Positions 10,092 to 19,914 of a DNA stretch of 64,000 bases are shown here, in pieces. The position numbers and the translations under genes were made by a program. Within the stretch, counting starts at the first letter, position 1, and each line of letters starts with the position of its first letter. This DNA comes from Cytophagaceae bacterium (GTDB lineage Bacteria; Bacteroidota; Bacteroidia; Cytophagales; Cyclobacteriaceae). Below the pieces are notes generated by a model. The model had not been told where the DNA came from and made no database searches. It saw only the letters and a list, made by a program, of their open reading frames with translations. The stretch covers positions 3,941,234-4,005,233 of the forward strand of contig CP030886.1 in the NCBI GenBank assembly GCA_006969745.1, given 5' to 3'.

Positions 10092-10769
10092 ATGGCAGAA
10101 AGTAGCGGCATATTCGATATGATTGGACCTGTAATGATAGGTCCCTCCAGTTCGCATACTGCCGGCGTTGTACGAATAGGAAGAGTAACTAATAGAATAC
10201 TTGGTGGAGTGCCAGAAAATGCCGAAATCATATTCTATAATTCGTTCGCCAGAACCTACGAGGGGCACGGAAGCAACAGAGCAATTTTAGCTGGCTTGAT
10301 GGATTATCATACAGATGATAAGCGAATCAAAGAGGCACTCACTCTGTCGGAAAAAGCTGGACTTAATCACAAATTCAAGTCGGTGGGAAGCGCTTCCACC
10401 GTTCATCCTAATTCGGTAAGAGTGATAGCTAGTAGGGGAGATAAAAGCGTTGAGGTGCTGGGAGAGAGTAGAGGTGGTGGAGTAATCAGAATTAAAGAAG
10501 TGAATGGATTTGACTCAAACTTTACAGCGAGTCTTCATACACTCATAATTGAAGCAGATGACGTCAAAGGAAGCATCGCGTTTTTTACTGAGGTATTATC
10601 TCAGGATGAATGCAACATAGCAACCATGACAGTGTCGAGAAAAGGGCGTAATGATTTAGCATGTCTAATTCTAGAAATGGACTCAGGCATCGATGAAATA
10701 ACCTTACAGTATTTAAAGAAGAGGAAGTGGGTGCACAAAGTCATCTACATACCAGATATTGACAAATAA
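10092..10769 (+). CDS. sdaAB: L-serine ammonia-lyase, iron-sulfur-dependent, beta subunit
   Basis: This is the beta subunit of the two-subunit L-serine dehydratase that turns serine into pyruvate and ammonia. FDMIGPVMIGPSSSHTAG at residues 6-23 is the hallmark of the family's beta domain. LHTLIIEADDVKGSIAFFTE and NIATMTVSRKGRNDLA in the last 75 residues form the C-terminal ACT domain. The length, 225 residues, is normal for a split beta subunit. The alpha subunit, which carries the Fe-S cysteines, is not in this window and must be encoded elsewhere. The stop is one base from the next gene's ATG. Confidence 0.93.
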   Translation: MAESSGIFDMIGPVMIGPSSSHTAGVVRIGRVTNRILGGVPENAEIIFYNSFARTYEGHGSNRAILAGLMDYHTDDKRIKEALTLSEKAGLNHKFKSVGSASTVHPNSVRVIASRGDKSVEVLGESRGGGVIRIKEVNGFDSNFTASLHTLIIEADDVKGSIAFFTEVLSQDECNIATMTVSRKGRNDLACLILEMDSGIDEITLQYLKKRKWVHKVIYIPDIDK

Positions 10770-10770
10770 C

Positions 10771-12210
10771 ATGAAAACTAAAATAGGACTAATCACCACA
10801 CTGATATTATTAAGCTTTGTATCGGTCGGTCAGGAAAAAAGGATATTATCGCTACAAGAGTGTATAGAAATAGCTGTCGAGAATAACCTTACTGTTCAAA
10901 GAAGTGAATTGAATCTACAAGGAGCTGATATTAACCTGTTGCAGGCACAAGCTCAGCGAATCCCAACTGTCAATTTGAATGGTAATTATGGATTCAACTG
11001 GGGTAGAGGCATTGACCCAACCACTAACCAATTCATTGATCAGCGAATTAATTTCAATGGCGTAAGCGGAAGCACAAGCATGCCACTACTTGGTGGGCTG
11101 CAAGTGACCAACTCCATAAAGCAAAGCAAACTGGATCGTGAGGCATCAAAGTTTGATCTTGAAAGATCAATAAATGATATATCACTTAATATTTCATTGT
11201 TTTATCTTAGTGTAATCCTGAACAAGGAATTACTGGATAATGCGAATTTCCAGCTTGAATCAAGCCAGCAACAATACGAAAGAACGAAGGTGTTGGTAGA
11301 ATCCGGAGCACTTCCTCTTGCAAATGAACTTCAGCTTCAGAGTCAGGTCGCTTCAAATGAAGTTGCATTGATAAACGCTCAAAACAATTTAGATCTGTCG
11401 GTATTAAGTTTAAAACAAGCCCTTTTATTGCCTCCGGGGCAGGACATAGACATTGTTATTCCTGAAATGGAAGTTGACCAAAGCGAGATAGAGACAAGCT
11501 CTGTAATGGATGTGTATAATGTGGCTCTTGACAATCAACCAGAGATGAAGAGTGCAGACTTAAGAGTAAAGAGTGCTGAAGTTGGACTAGACGTGTCAAA
11601 AGGAGCCATGTATCCATCCTTGTCAGTTAGCGGAGGATTTAGCACCAACTATTCTGATGCTTTTCAGGATATAAGTGTTGTCTCAGCTTCCCCAACCGGT
11701 CAGCTCAATCCTACCCAGTTAGTGGATAATAATGGCGATCCAATTTTTGAACAAGAATTTGATGTGCAATTAGAAAGTGAAACTGTGCCACTTTCTACTC
11801 AGTATGACAACAACTTGAGTAAAAGGCTTTCATTGAATCTGAATGTTCCAATTTTCAATGGCTTCAGAACAAGGTCTGATATTCAAAGAAGCAAGATTGC
11901 TGTTCAGCAAGCAGAAATTAATAAAACAGAGCAGCAGAATATTCTCTACCAAACAATTGAATCTGCATATAGAAATGCACTAGCAGCCTCTAAGACATAT
12001 ACTGCATCTCAAAGACAAGTAACATCTCTGGAGGAGACTTACAGGGCTGTAGAAAATCAATACAACAATGGAGCTGCAAACTTTACAGACTATCAAGTAG
12101 CATTGAATAACCTTTATCAAGCAAGAACTGATCTTTCAAGAGCAAAGTTTGATTTCATTTTCAGAAAGAAAGTACTAGAGTTTTATCAAGGCAAACCATT
12201 AACATTCTAA
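10771..12210 (+). CDS. TolC-family outer-membrane efflux channel
   Basis: Forms the outer-membrane exit duct of a tripartite pump. From ATG 10771 the product is 479 residues with signal peptide MKTKIGLITTLILLSFVSVGQ. It contains two TolC-type halves: LSLQECIEIAVENNLTVQRS starts the first, and DVYNVALDNQPEMKSADLRV the second. Long heptad-like helices and VPIFNGFRTRSDIQRSKI occur near the end, all characteristic. TTG 10759 is in frame but overlaps sdaAB and precedes the signal peptide, so ATG is preferred. The partner adaptor gene begins 32 bp downstream. Confidence 0.92.
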   Translation: MKTKIGLITTLILLSFVSVGQEKRILSLQECIEIAVENNLTVQRSELNLQGADINLLQAQAQRIPTVNLNGNYGFNWGRGIDPTTNQFIDQRINFNGVSGSTSMPLLGGLQVTNSIKQSKLDREASKFDLERSINDISLNISLFYLSVILNKELLDNANFQLESSQQQYERTKVLVESGALPLANELQLQSQVASNEVALINAQNNLDLSVLSLKQALLLPPGQDIDIVIPEMEVDQSEIETSSVMDVYNVALDNQPEMKSADLRVKSAEVGLDVSKGAMYPSLSVSGGFSTNYSDAFQDISVVSASPTGQLNPTQLVDNNGDPIFEQEFDVQLESETVPLSTQYDNNLSKRLSLNLNVPIFNGFRTRSDIQRSKIAVQQAEINKTEQQNILYQTIESAYRNALAASKTYTASQRQVTSLEETYRAVENQYNNGAANFTDYQVALNNLYQARTDLSRAKFDFIFRKKVLEFYQGKPLTF

Positions 12211-12242
12211 AAAATCCAACCTCATCATTTATATCTAAAATC

Positions 12243-13604
12243 ATGGCTAAGAAGAAGAAAAAATCTAATAAAATATTATACATCCTCGGAGGTTTAGTAG
12301 CCTTTCTGATCCTGTTTGCAATAGTCGGTAAGTCCCAAGGATGGGTAGGACAGAAAAAGAAAATTCAAGTCGAAATATCGAAGGCTGAAAAGAATACAAT
12401 CATAGAAAAGGTTAGTGCCTCTGGTCAGGTACAGCCTGTAGTTGAAGTTTCATTGAGTCCTGAGGTCTCAGGAGAAATTATTGAAATGAAGATAGAAGAG
12501 GGAGATAGCGTAAGCAAAGGCGATTTTCTTTTGAGAATACGGCCAGACAACTTTCAATCCGCCTATGATCAGGCTGTAGCAGGACTCAATCAACAAAAAG
12601 CTGCTCTTGCCCAAGCAAAAGCCGCACGTGCTCGTGCAGCAGCCAACTTCAAAAGAGCTGAGCAAGATTTCAATCGTCAGAAAAAACTCTTCGATGAGAA
12701 GGTGATTTCTGAAGCAGACTTTCAGCTGGCTGAGGCTAACTATCAGATAGCTGAGCAAGATTCCGAATCAGCAAAGGAGAGTGTAAATGCAGCAGAATAT
12801 ATCCTGACAAGTGCTCAAGCTAGAGTGGCTGATGCCAGAGAAAATTTGAGGCTTACTACATTAACTGCTCCCATGAGCGGAATTGTTTCGAAGTTACCAG
12901 TAGAGTTGGGTGAAACTGTGTTGGGTACATCGCAATTTCAAGGTACTGAAGTTATGCGAATTGCCGATCTGTCTAAAATGGAGGTTCAGGTGGATGTGAA
13001 TGAAAATGACATCATCCGAATCAGCGTTGGAGATACAGCGATTATTGACGTTGATTCATACTCCTACAAGGATAAAACATTCAGAGGAGTTGTAACTCAC
13101 ATAGCAAACACAGCCAACGATAAGGTGTCTGCAGATGCAGTTACAGAGTTTGGTGTCAGAATTCAAATCTTAAATAGCTCTTTCCAGAATTTGGTAAAAG
13201 AAGAGGGTATCAAGTATCCATTCAGACCTGGGATGACTGCAAGTGTGGATATTATCACCGAGGTGAAGAAAGATATTCTAACAGTTCCATTAGCAGCAGT
13301 AACCACTCGTTCAGAGAAAGATGACAAAAAACGTGGTAATGACGATGACTCTTCTGCAAGTGAAGATTTAGAAGATGAGGAAGTGAAGGAAGTAGTATTC
13401 GTCATGAGCGAAGGTAAAGCCGTGAAGACAGAAGTTGAAACCGGCATTAGCGATTTTGACCGTATAGAAATTGTTTCAGGAGTAGAAGAGGGAACAGAAG
13501 TCGTTTCCGGTCCATTCCTGGCAGTGTCAAAACGTCTAAAGGATGGAGAAGACATAGAAGCGAAAAATAAAGACAAGAAAAAATCAGAAGAAGACTCAGA
13601 ATAA
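12243..13604 (+). CDS. HlyD/MacA-type periplasmic adaptor subunit
   Basis: Membrane fusion protein linking an inner-membrane pump to the TolC channel just upstream. Lys-rich MAKKKKKSNK precedes one membrane helix (ILYILGGLVAFLILFAIVG). A lipoyl half-motif follows (ASGQVQPVVEVSLSPEVSGE), then a ~110-residue coiled-coil hairpin with many Ala, Gln and Glu, the second half-motif LTAPMSGIVSKLPVELGETV, and a beta-barrel domain. After residue ~355 comes an unusual charged stretch (EKDDKKRGNDDDSSASEDLE) and a charged tail. Normally ABC permease and ATPase genes follow; here none does, so the pump partner is elsewhere. Confidence 0.92.
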   Translation: MAKKKKKSNKILYILGGLVAFLILFAIVGKSQGWVGQKKKIQVEISKAEKNTIIEKVSASGQVQPVVEVSLSPEVSGEIIEMKIEEGDSVSKGDFLLRIRPDNFQSAYDQAVAGLNQQKAALAQAKAARARAAANFKRAEQDFNRQKKLFDEKVISEADFQLAEANYQIAEQDSESAKESVNAAEYILTSAQARVADARENLRLTTLTAPMSGIVSKLPVELGETVLGTSQFQGTEVMRIADLSKMEVQVDVNENDIIRISVGDTAIIDVDSYSYKDKTFRGVVTHIANTANDKVSADAVTEFGVRIQILNSSFQNLVKEEGIKYPFRPGMTASVDIITEVKKDILTVPLAAVTTRSEKDDKKRGNDDDSSASEDLEDEEVKEVVFVMSEGKAVKTEVETGISDFDRIEIVSGVEEGTEVVSGPFLAVSKRLKDGEDIEAKNKDKKKSEEDSE

Positions 13605-13707
13605 ATAAGAATATTTCAATAATTGGATAAGGGATTTATTGTTTTCGGTTGCTAAATTGCTAGGGAACATGATTCTTTACACATTGTTTTAATTGAAATA
13701 CCTGAGT

Positions 13708-14241
13708 ATGAAAAAAATATTAAGTCTTATAGCAGCATCCATTATCCTTTTTTCCTGTGGAGGCGATGATGATCCGGTTACTACGCATGAAATGGGTAGC
13801 TGGGAATTGGATAGCTTTATCTTAACCAATGTTCCCGCGGATTATGCACAATTCAATGAGGGTCGGGTTTTTCTTGTAAACCAGATTTCTTTTGGAGGCA
13901 TCGTATTTGAATCGTATGAAATCACATTCAATTCTAATTTTACCTTCGAAAGAAGTATAGGTGTACCGGGGCCAGACCTGCGTGATAATGGAACCTGGGA
14001 ACTAGATGGTGATAATTTAATTCTCATGGCAGAAGATGAGGACTTTGAAGAAGAGTATAATGTTGAGCAAAATGAAAATAATCAACTTTGGTGGAGCGTT
14101 GAGTCACAATTTTCATTGCTTAAAGACGCCATTGCAGATACAATAACTCAAGAATATGTTGACACACTCACAGATCAGGAGTTTGCAGATTTGTTTGATG
14201 CTGTCAGCGTCGATTTAGTTTATGCATTCGAGAGACAATAA
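13708..14241 (+). CDS. Lipoprotein, lipocalin-like, first gene of the SusCD operon
   Basis: The 177-residue product has a lipobox (IILFSC, Cys17) followed by GGDDD, typical of a surface or periplasmic lipoprotein in this phylum. The pattern MGSWELDSFIL ... YEITFNSNFTFERS ... GTWELDGDNLILMAED resembles the lipocalin-like/DUF5004-type beta-barrel found in many Bacteroidota lipoproteins. A TTG at 13693 is in frame, but the ATG at 13708 begins a normal signal peptide. It ends 12 bp before the SusC-type gene, implying one transcript and perhaps a substrate-capturing accessory role. Ligand unknown. Confidence 0.75.
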   Translation: MKKILSLIAASIILFSCGGDDDPVTTHEMGSWELDSFILTNVPADYAQFNEGRVFLVNQISFGGIVFESYEITFNSNFTFERSIGVPGPDLRDNGTWELDGDNLILMAEDEDFEEEYNVEQNENNQLWWSVESQFSLLKDAIADTITQEYVDTLTDQEFADLFDAVSVDLVYAFERQ

Positions 14242-14253
14242 CTTGTCTAAGAA

Positions 14254-17200
14254 ATGCCAGCGAGGAGCATATCCTTTTTATTACTCTTATTATTCTCCAC
14301 TCTTTTATTTGGCCAAAGAATACTTAGCGGTCAAGTAAAAGATCCTCAAGGAGAAGCATTAATAGGCGTAACAATTTTTAATGAAAATACGAAGCAAGGT
14401 GCCATCACAGACGTTGATGGCAACTTCTCTATTTCGGTTAATCCATCTGATATCCTAACAATACGCATGCTTGGGATGAAAACCCAGCGTATTACCATAA
14501 GTGGTCAATCATCCATTGAGGTTACACTTGAAGAAGATGTTTTGATTTCAGCAGAGGTAGTTGTTACCGGTTTTCAGGAAGTAGATCGGAAACTATTCAC
14601 GGGAGCATCTGAAAGCCTGAAAATGGATGACATACGTCCTCAGGGTATGGTGGATGCCAGTCGCGTGCTGGAAGGCCAAGTCGCAGGTGTAAATGTCGAC
14701 AATGTCTCAGGTACATTTGGAACATCAGCCAGAATTCGGATTAGAGGAAATGCTTCAATCAACGGCAATAACCAGCCACTATTTGTTGTAGATGGTGTCA
14801 TACTCGAAGACCTTTCCAATATCGATACCGATGATCTGATATCCGGAAATGCCAATACACTTGTAAGCTCATCCATAGCCAATCTCAACCCAAATGATAT
14901 TGAATCATTTCAGATATTGAAAGATGCATCAGCCACCGCAATATACGGTGCTCGTGCAGCCAATGGTGTAATTGTAATCACCACAAAAAAGGGAAGAAGC
15001 GGCAATCTAAGAGTAAACTATAATGGTAACTACTCAGTAAAACTCAGACCCACCTATAATCAATTCGACCTACTCAATTCTGCAGAAGAATTATCAGTCT
15101 ATCGCGAACTCAGTAGAAAAGGAATAGTGGATATAAGTACTGCAGTTAGAGCAAGAAATTATGGTGCTTTAGGTAAAATGTATGCACTTATTGCTAATCA
15201 TCAGCTCGATTGGGGTCCGGGAGGTGGGCTAAATGAACAATTTCTCAATCAATATGAAAATGCCAATACGGACTGGTTTGCTGAACTATTCAGGGATTAT
15301 GGAATACAACAACAACACTCACTAAGCTTCACAGCCGGAAGTGAGAAGTCCAATAGTTATTATTCCATTAGCTATTTGCATGATCAGGGGCAAACCATAG
15401 CAGATCAGGTAAAAAGATTTACAGGAACAGCCAGAAATACCTACTTCATTTCTGATCAATTCATATTTGGTCTTAAGCTGGGAGCAAGCTATCGGGATCA
15501 ATTAGCACCGGGAACGAGAAACCGCGAACTAGATCCGATTACAGGACAGTTCAATCGTGACTTTGATATAAATCCATATAGCTATAGTCTAAATACTGCC
15601 AGATCTATTCGTCCCTTTGATGAAAACGGAAACAGAGAATTTTTTATTAGAAATTTCGCACCGTTCAATATTTTCCAGGAATTGGAGAATAACTTCATAG
15701 ACATCAGGGTACTTGATGTATCTGCACAAACAGATTTTGAATTTACTCCCTCTGACAATTGGTCTTTGAAAGGTGTCCTTCAGCTACGTTATGCTAATAC
15801 CGAAAGAGATCATACCATTACTGAAAATTCCAATCAGGCAGAGGCTTTTCGCGCTAATGGAACCCAGTTTATACAACAGGCGAATAATCTTTTGTACAAC
15901 GATCCCAATAATCCCGGATTAAACCCGGTAGTGGTACTGCCACAAGGAGGGTTTAAGTATCTAGACAGAAGCGACCTTTTAAATTTCTTCAGCCGGGTCA
16001 GCGCTACCTGGTCCAAAACGTTTAACGAAGTACATGAGGTCAATGGCCTTGTTGGACAAGAGCTCCGCCTCACCAATCGCACCTCATCTTCGTCGACAGG
16101 GTTGGGAGTAGTGTATGAGAGTGGCGGTGTGGTAGTCACTGACCCAAACATTATTGAATTTTTCAATCTTCAAAATATTGACTACTTCAGCCTTGATCAA
16201 GAGAAAGATCGGTTCATCGGTTGGTTTTTGAATGGGGGATATGCCTACAAGTCAAAATACGTGGCAAACTTCACTTTCAGATATGACGGTTCTAATCAAC
16301 TTGGAAAAAGCCAAAGCGCGCGCTATTTACCAACATGGAATGTAAGCGGCGCCTGGAATCTGTACAATGAATCTTTTATGGCAAATGTGCCGGTGATTTC
16401 TGATGTTAGAATTAGAGGTACGTATGGTATATCAGGCAATCTTCCACCGCAAGCCAGTTCAAGATTAAATCTACAATCAGATGTAACCATTCGACCTACA
16501 GATGTTGAGCCATTTCTATTTATAGCGGACTTAACAAACGCTGATTTGACATGGGAAAAGTTGAAAGAGTTTAATGTCGGTATAGATTTCGCATTGTTCA
16601 ATAAGAGGATTGATGTGACTTTCGATCACTACAGAAGAAATTCATTTGATTTAATTGGAGTAGTCCAGACCAGCGGTGTAGGAGGACAGGGACTCAAAGT
16701 TGGAAACTTTGCAGATATGGAAATCATTGGATACGAATTTTCCATGAATACATTAAACTATGAGCAGAATGACTTTTCCTGGAGATCCAATATCAACATG
16801 GGATACAGTAAGGATCGAATCACAAAGCTAGATTTCGGCCCTAGATATGTTGATGCTATTGGCCAAAACGGAGCTGCAGTTTTAGGAAGACCCAGACGAT
16901 CACTCTACTCGGCAAATTTTGCTGGATTGAATAGCAATGGAGTACCCACATTCTTAAATGGAGATGGTGAGCAAGTCTTGCAGTTCGATTTGCAAAGCAG
17001 AGAAGGAATTGAAGATGCGTTGGTTTTTGAAGGATCTACCGAACCTCGTGCATCAGGTGGATTTAGCAATATTGTAGCTTATAAAGGGTTGAGTTTGAAT
17101 GTTTTGTTATCATTCAAATGGGGCTACAAGATCCGTCTTAATGATGCCTTTTTTGAAACCTATACTGACTTTGATGCCCTTCCCGGTCAATTAGTGGACA

Positions 17201-17562
17201 GATGGGCTGTCCCTGGAGATGAAAACCTTACAGATATACCCACCATTGTAGATCGAAATGTAGCTCAATCCGACGGGAGCATTGTACTTGCATACAGATT
17301 ATACAACAAGAGTACAGAGCGTATTGCCAATGGAGATTATATCAGGTTAAAGACTGTAAGATTAAGTTATCAGTTACCTCCTTCAATAATAAATAAGGTG
17401 GGATTCGCAAATGGTACTGTATCACTTGAAGCTCAAAATTTGGCCTTACTTTATTCGGATAGAGAAAATTTGAGAGGACAGGATCCTGAATTTTTCAGTT
17501 CCGGCGGTGTTTCGCTACCGCAACCCAGATTGATCACTTTTTCACTAAATGTTGGTTTTTAA
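14254..17562 (+). CDS. SusC/RagA-family TonB-dependent outer-membrane transporter
   Basis: Imports bulky nutrients through the outer membrane, driven by TonB. The 1102-residue product has signal peptide MPARSISFLLLLLFSTLLFG. A carboxypeptidase-regulatory-like domain follows at residues 22-100 (LSGQVKDPQGEALIGVTIF; GAITDVDGNFSI). The plug contains ASRVLEGQVAGVNVDNVSG, RIRGNASINGNNQPLFVVDG and ILKDASATAIYGARAANGVI, the SusC signature. A barrel runs to the end (PQPRLITFSLNVGF). The SusD partner starts 2 bp after its stop. With the neighbouring zinc metallohydrolase and DUF4302 genes, the substrate may be a peptide, metal complex or glycan; no glycoside hydrolase is present to decide. Confidence 0.95.
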   Translation: MPARSISFLLLLLFSTLLFGQRILSGQVKDPQGEALIGVTIFNENTKQGAITDVDGNFSISVNPSDILTIRMLGMKTQRITISGQSSIEVTLEEDVLISAEVVVTGFQEVDRKLFTGASESLKMDDIRPQGMVDASRVLEGQVAGVNVDNVSGTFGTSARIRIRGNASINGNNQPLFVVDGVILEDLSNIDTDDLISGNANTLVSSSIANLNPNDIESFQILKDASATAIYGARAANGVIVITTKKGRSGNLRVNYNGNYSVKLRPTYNQFDLLNSAEELSVYRELSRKGIVDISTAVRARNYGALGKMYALIANHQLDWGPGGGLNEQFLNQYENANTDWFAELFRDYGIQQQHSLSFTAGSEKSNSYYSISYLHDQGQTIADQVKRFTGTARNTYFISDQFIFGLKLGASYRDQLAPGTRNRELDPITGQFNRDFDINPYSYSLNTARSIRPFDENGNREFFIRNFAPFNIFQELENNFIDIRVLDVSAQTDFEFTPSDNWSLKGVLQLRYANTERDHTITENSNQAEAFRANGTQFIQQANNLLYNDPNNPGLNPVVVLPQGGFKYLDRSDLLNFFSRVSATWSKTFNEVHEVNGLVGQELRLTNRTSSSSTGLGVVYESGGVVVTDPNIIEFFNLQNIDYFSLDQEKDRFIGWFLNGGYAYKSKYVANFTFRYDGSNQLGKSQSARYLPTWNVSGAWNLYNESFMANVPVISDVRIRGTYGISGNLPPQASSRLNLQSDVTIRPTDVEPFLFIADLTNADLTWEKLKEFNVGIDFALFNKRIDVTFDHYRRNSFDLIGVVQTSGVGGQGLKVGNFADMEIIGYEFSMNTLNYEQNDFSWRSNINMGYSKDRITKLDFGPRYVDAIGQNGAAVLGRPRRSLYSANFAGLNSNGVPTFLNGDGEQVLQFDLQSREGIEDALVFEGSTEPRASGGFSNIVAYKGLSLNVLLSFKWGYKIRLNDAFFETYTDFDALPGQLVDRWAVPGDENLTDIPTIVDRNVAQSDGSIVLAYRLYNKSTERIANGDYIRLKTVRLSYQLPPSIINKVGFANGTVSLEAQNLALLYSDRENLRGQDPEFFSSGGVSLPQPRLITFSLNVGF

Positions 17563-17563
17563 G

Positions 17564-19033
17564 ATGATTAGATTAAGAACCATATGGAAAATTAAAAAAG
17601 TGGCTTTGATTGTCTTATTGCTAAGTGCATGCAATGATTTTTTAGATGAAGATCCGGACAATAGAGTAGAGTTAGATAATCTTGAAAAAGCATCGCAATT
17701 GCTCGTAAATGCATATTCTACTGCCAGTCCAAACTTTACCGACTGGATGACTGACAATGTGCAGTTTACTCAAGGCACAAACAAACGATTGAGTCACCAA
17801 CAGATGTATGCTTGGGAGGATGTCACCACAGGTCCAAATGAGCAAGACACACCTGACTTCTTTTGGTTTCAGACGTACTCAGCCATCTCGCATGCAAATG
17901 AAGTTTTGGCAATTTTAGAAGACCTGCCAGTAAATGGCGAAAGTCAAGCACGCAAGGATGCTATAGAAGCTGAAGCGCTTCTGACAAGAGCTTATGGACA
18001 CTTCATGCTAGTCAACATGTTCGGGCAGCATTTTGGACAGTCAGGGGATGGTGTACCTTATATCAAGGAGCCAGAGACTGTCTTTTTAGATACATACGAA
18101 AGAAGGTCGGTCAGACGAGTTTATGACGATATTGAGGATGATTTGCTGGATGGATTGGAAAAAGTGGACGATAGTTTTTATAATAATTCTGGCAAATATC
18201 ATTTTAACAGAAATGCCGCCTTGGCTTTTGCTTCCAGGTTTTACCTTTTCAAACGTGATTTTGTCAGATGTAAGCAGTACAGTGATGAATTATTAGGATC
18301 TAATCCCGGAGCCTTTGTGAGAGACCTTACCTCTCAGCAATTCCAGCTTGCAGGCTCATCTGTGACAGAATACCCAAGATTGTATACATCTCCCGAACTT
18401 CCAGCCAACTTAATGTTGATGAGGAAAATCTCACTGGTACAGCGAACGGACTTTGCCTACGGCCCGGAATCAACATTCTATAGTAGTCTTTTTGATACAT
18501 CCATTTTTGGTGGACTAACGGATGAAAGAGAAAATCCAGCATTTGTCAAAGGGCTAAATGCTGTGTACCCTGCCAGGTATGAAAATCTGTTTGAAAGAAG
18601 TAGCCTGAATTCTTCAGTTGGATTCCCTTACTATATACACATTGCGTTCTCAGGCGAAGAAGTGTTGTTGAATCGAGCTGAAGCCAATGCGTTTCTTGGC
18701 AATTTGGATGAATCAATCGCTGATCTGCAAGTATTAAGTGAGAAAAGATTTAGTGGGGGAACACCCACAATTACGTTGAATGATTTGCAAACATTTTACA
18801 ACAGCACTGACGATATCAACAATGTGCTTTCATACATCATATTCCTTGAGCGACGTAAGGAGTTTATAATGCAGGGGCTAAGATGGTTTGATTTGAAAAG
18901 ATATTTCATTCCGGTTGTACATGATCTTGAAGGAGGCTCAACCATTCAATTGAATGGGGACGATGAGCGCAAAGCATTACAGATTCCAAAATCAGCTGTA
19001 GAAGTTGGGGGACTTGAACCAAATCCTAGGTAG
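17564..19033 (+). CDS. SusD/RagB-family nutrient-binding lipoprotein
   Basis: Surface lid that delivers substrate to the SusC channel. The preferred start is ATG 17564 (MIRLRTIWKIKKVALIVLLL) because the upstream in-frame ATG at 17549 lies inside susC. The lipobox is LLLSAC with Cys23, then NDFLDEDPDNRVELDN, the usual SusD opening. TPR-like helices follow (EAEALLTRAYGHFMLVNMFG; RNAALAFASRFYLF; LLNRAEANAFLGNLDES). The C-terminal block YIIFLERRKEFIMQGLRWFD and FIPVVHDLEGG complete the family pattern. Two bases separate it from the metallohydrolase gene. Confidence 0.95.
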   Translation: MIRLRTIWKIKKVALIVLLLSACNDFLDEDPDNRVELDNLEKASQLLVNAYSTASPNFTDWMTDNVQFTQGTNKRLSHQQMYAWEDVTTGPNEQDTPDFFWFQTYSAISHANEVLAILEDLPVNGESQARKDAIEAEALLTRAYGHFMLVNMFGQHFGQSGDGVPYIKEPETVFLDTYERRSVRRVYDDIEDDLLDGLEKVDDSFYNNSGKYHFNRNAALAFASRFYLFKRDFVRCKQYSDELLGSNPGAFVRDLTSQQFQLAGSSVTEYPRLYTSPELPANLMLMRKISLVQRTDFAYGPESTFYSSLFDTSIFGGLTDERENPAFVKGLNAVYPARYENLFERSSLNSSVGFPYYIHIAFSGEEVLLNRAEANAFLGNLDESIADLQVLSEKRFSGGTPTITLNDLQTFYNSTDDINNVLSYIIFLERRKEFIMQGLRWFDLKRYFIPVVHDLEGGSTIQLNGDDERKALQIPKSAVEVGGLEPNPR

Positions 19034-19035
19034 CT

Positions 19036-19914
19036 ATGAGAAATAAGGAAACATATGGCTTAAAAAAATTGATTTTTAGTTTAACGCTCACACTTCTCAT
19101 GGGCTGTTATCCAAACGAAGAACTAAATGTTCCGGTTAATGATCCGGATATAGTCCTTGAGTCTGAATTAGATATTTACATAGAAGAGAATTTCACCAAA
19201 GAATATGGGATGGCAATCCGCTACAAGTTTGTAGACAACTATGTGCAGCCCGGCCAAAGGGTTTCGCCGGTGCGATTAGAATCTGTGCGACCCATGTTGG
19301 ACTTTATTGAAGAGTTTTGGATTGATCCGTATATGGACGTTGAAGGAGGCGAGGAGTTTTTTAGGAATCATGTACCAGCTGAAATCGTATTTCTCGGGGG
19401 ACTCATATTTAATAATGATGGGACCGTAACATTAGGTACCGCAGATGCCGGTGCTCAGATCACTTTCACCAATGTGAACGCAATAGATGTTGATGATGAG
19501 GACTGGAGAGCTTTGCAACTACAGACGGTATATCACGAATTTGCACATACCGTTCATCAACGATACAAACTCCCAAATGCATTTGAAACGATTGCTCCTG
19601 CAGGGTATACAGGTCCGGGTTCATGGTTTGTCCTTACAGACGAAGATGCGCTTCAACGAGGATTCGTATCACCATATTCTACAAGTTCACCCAATGAGGA
19701 TTTTGCAGAAGTAGTAGCATTTTACCTTTTTGATTCTGACTTCCACACCAACTTCATTGAGCTGGAAGAAAATTGTGATACCGATGATTGTGTTAGTAGA
19801 AATGAAGGGAGAATTAAGATAGCGGATAAACTATCTGCTATTAGTGATCACTATCAAAACGTGACTGGAATTGATTTAGAGGCATTAAGACAGGCAATCC
19901 AGAGTAGACTATGA
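19036..19914 (+). CDS. Substrate-import-associated zinc metallohydrolase lipoprotein
   Basis: The 292-residue lipoprotein (lipobox LLMGC, Cys24) has a gluzincin-like zinc motif, HEFAH, at residues 167-171 in LQTVYHEFAHTVHQRYKLP, and a downstream NEDFAEVVAFYLF that supplies a likely third ligand glutamate. This matches the family of HExxH lipoproteins that accompany SusC/SusD pairs (TIGR04549 by recollection). It probably cleaves substrate at the cell surface before or during import. It starts 2 bp after SusD and overlaps the DUF4302 gene by 4 bp (ATGA), so translation is coupled. The actual bond cleaved is unknown. Confidence 0.88.
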   Translation: MRNKETYGLKKLIFSLTLTLLMGCYPNEELNVPVNDPDIVLESELDIYIEENFTKEYGMAIRYKFVDNYVQPGQRVSPVRLESVRPMLDFIEEFWIDPYMDVEGGEEFFRNHVPAEIVFLGGLIFNNDGTVTLGTADAGAQITFTNVNAIDVDDEDWRALQLQTVYHEFAHTVHQRYKLPNAFETIAPAGYTGPGSWFVLTDEDALQRGFVSPYSTSSPNEDFAEVVAFYLFDSDFHTNFIELEENCDTDDCVSRNEGRIKIADKLSAISDHYQNVTGIDLEALRQAIQSRL

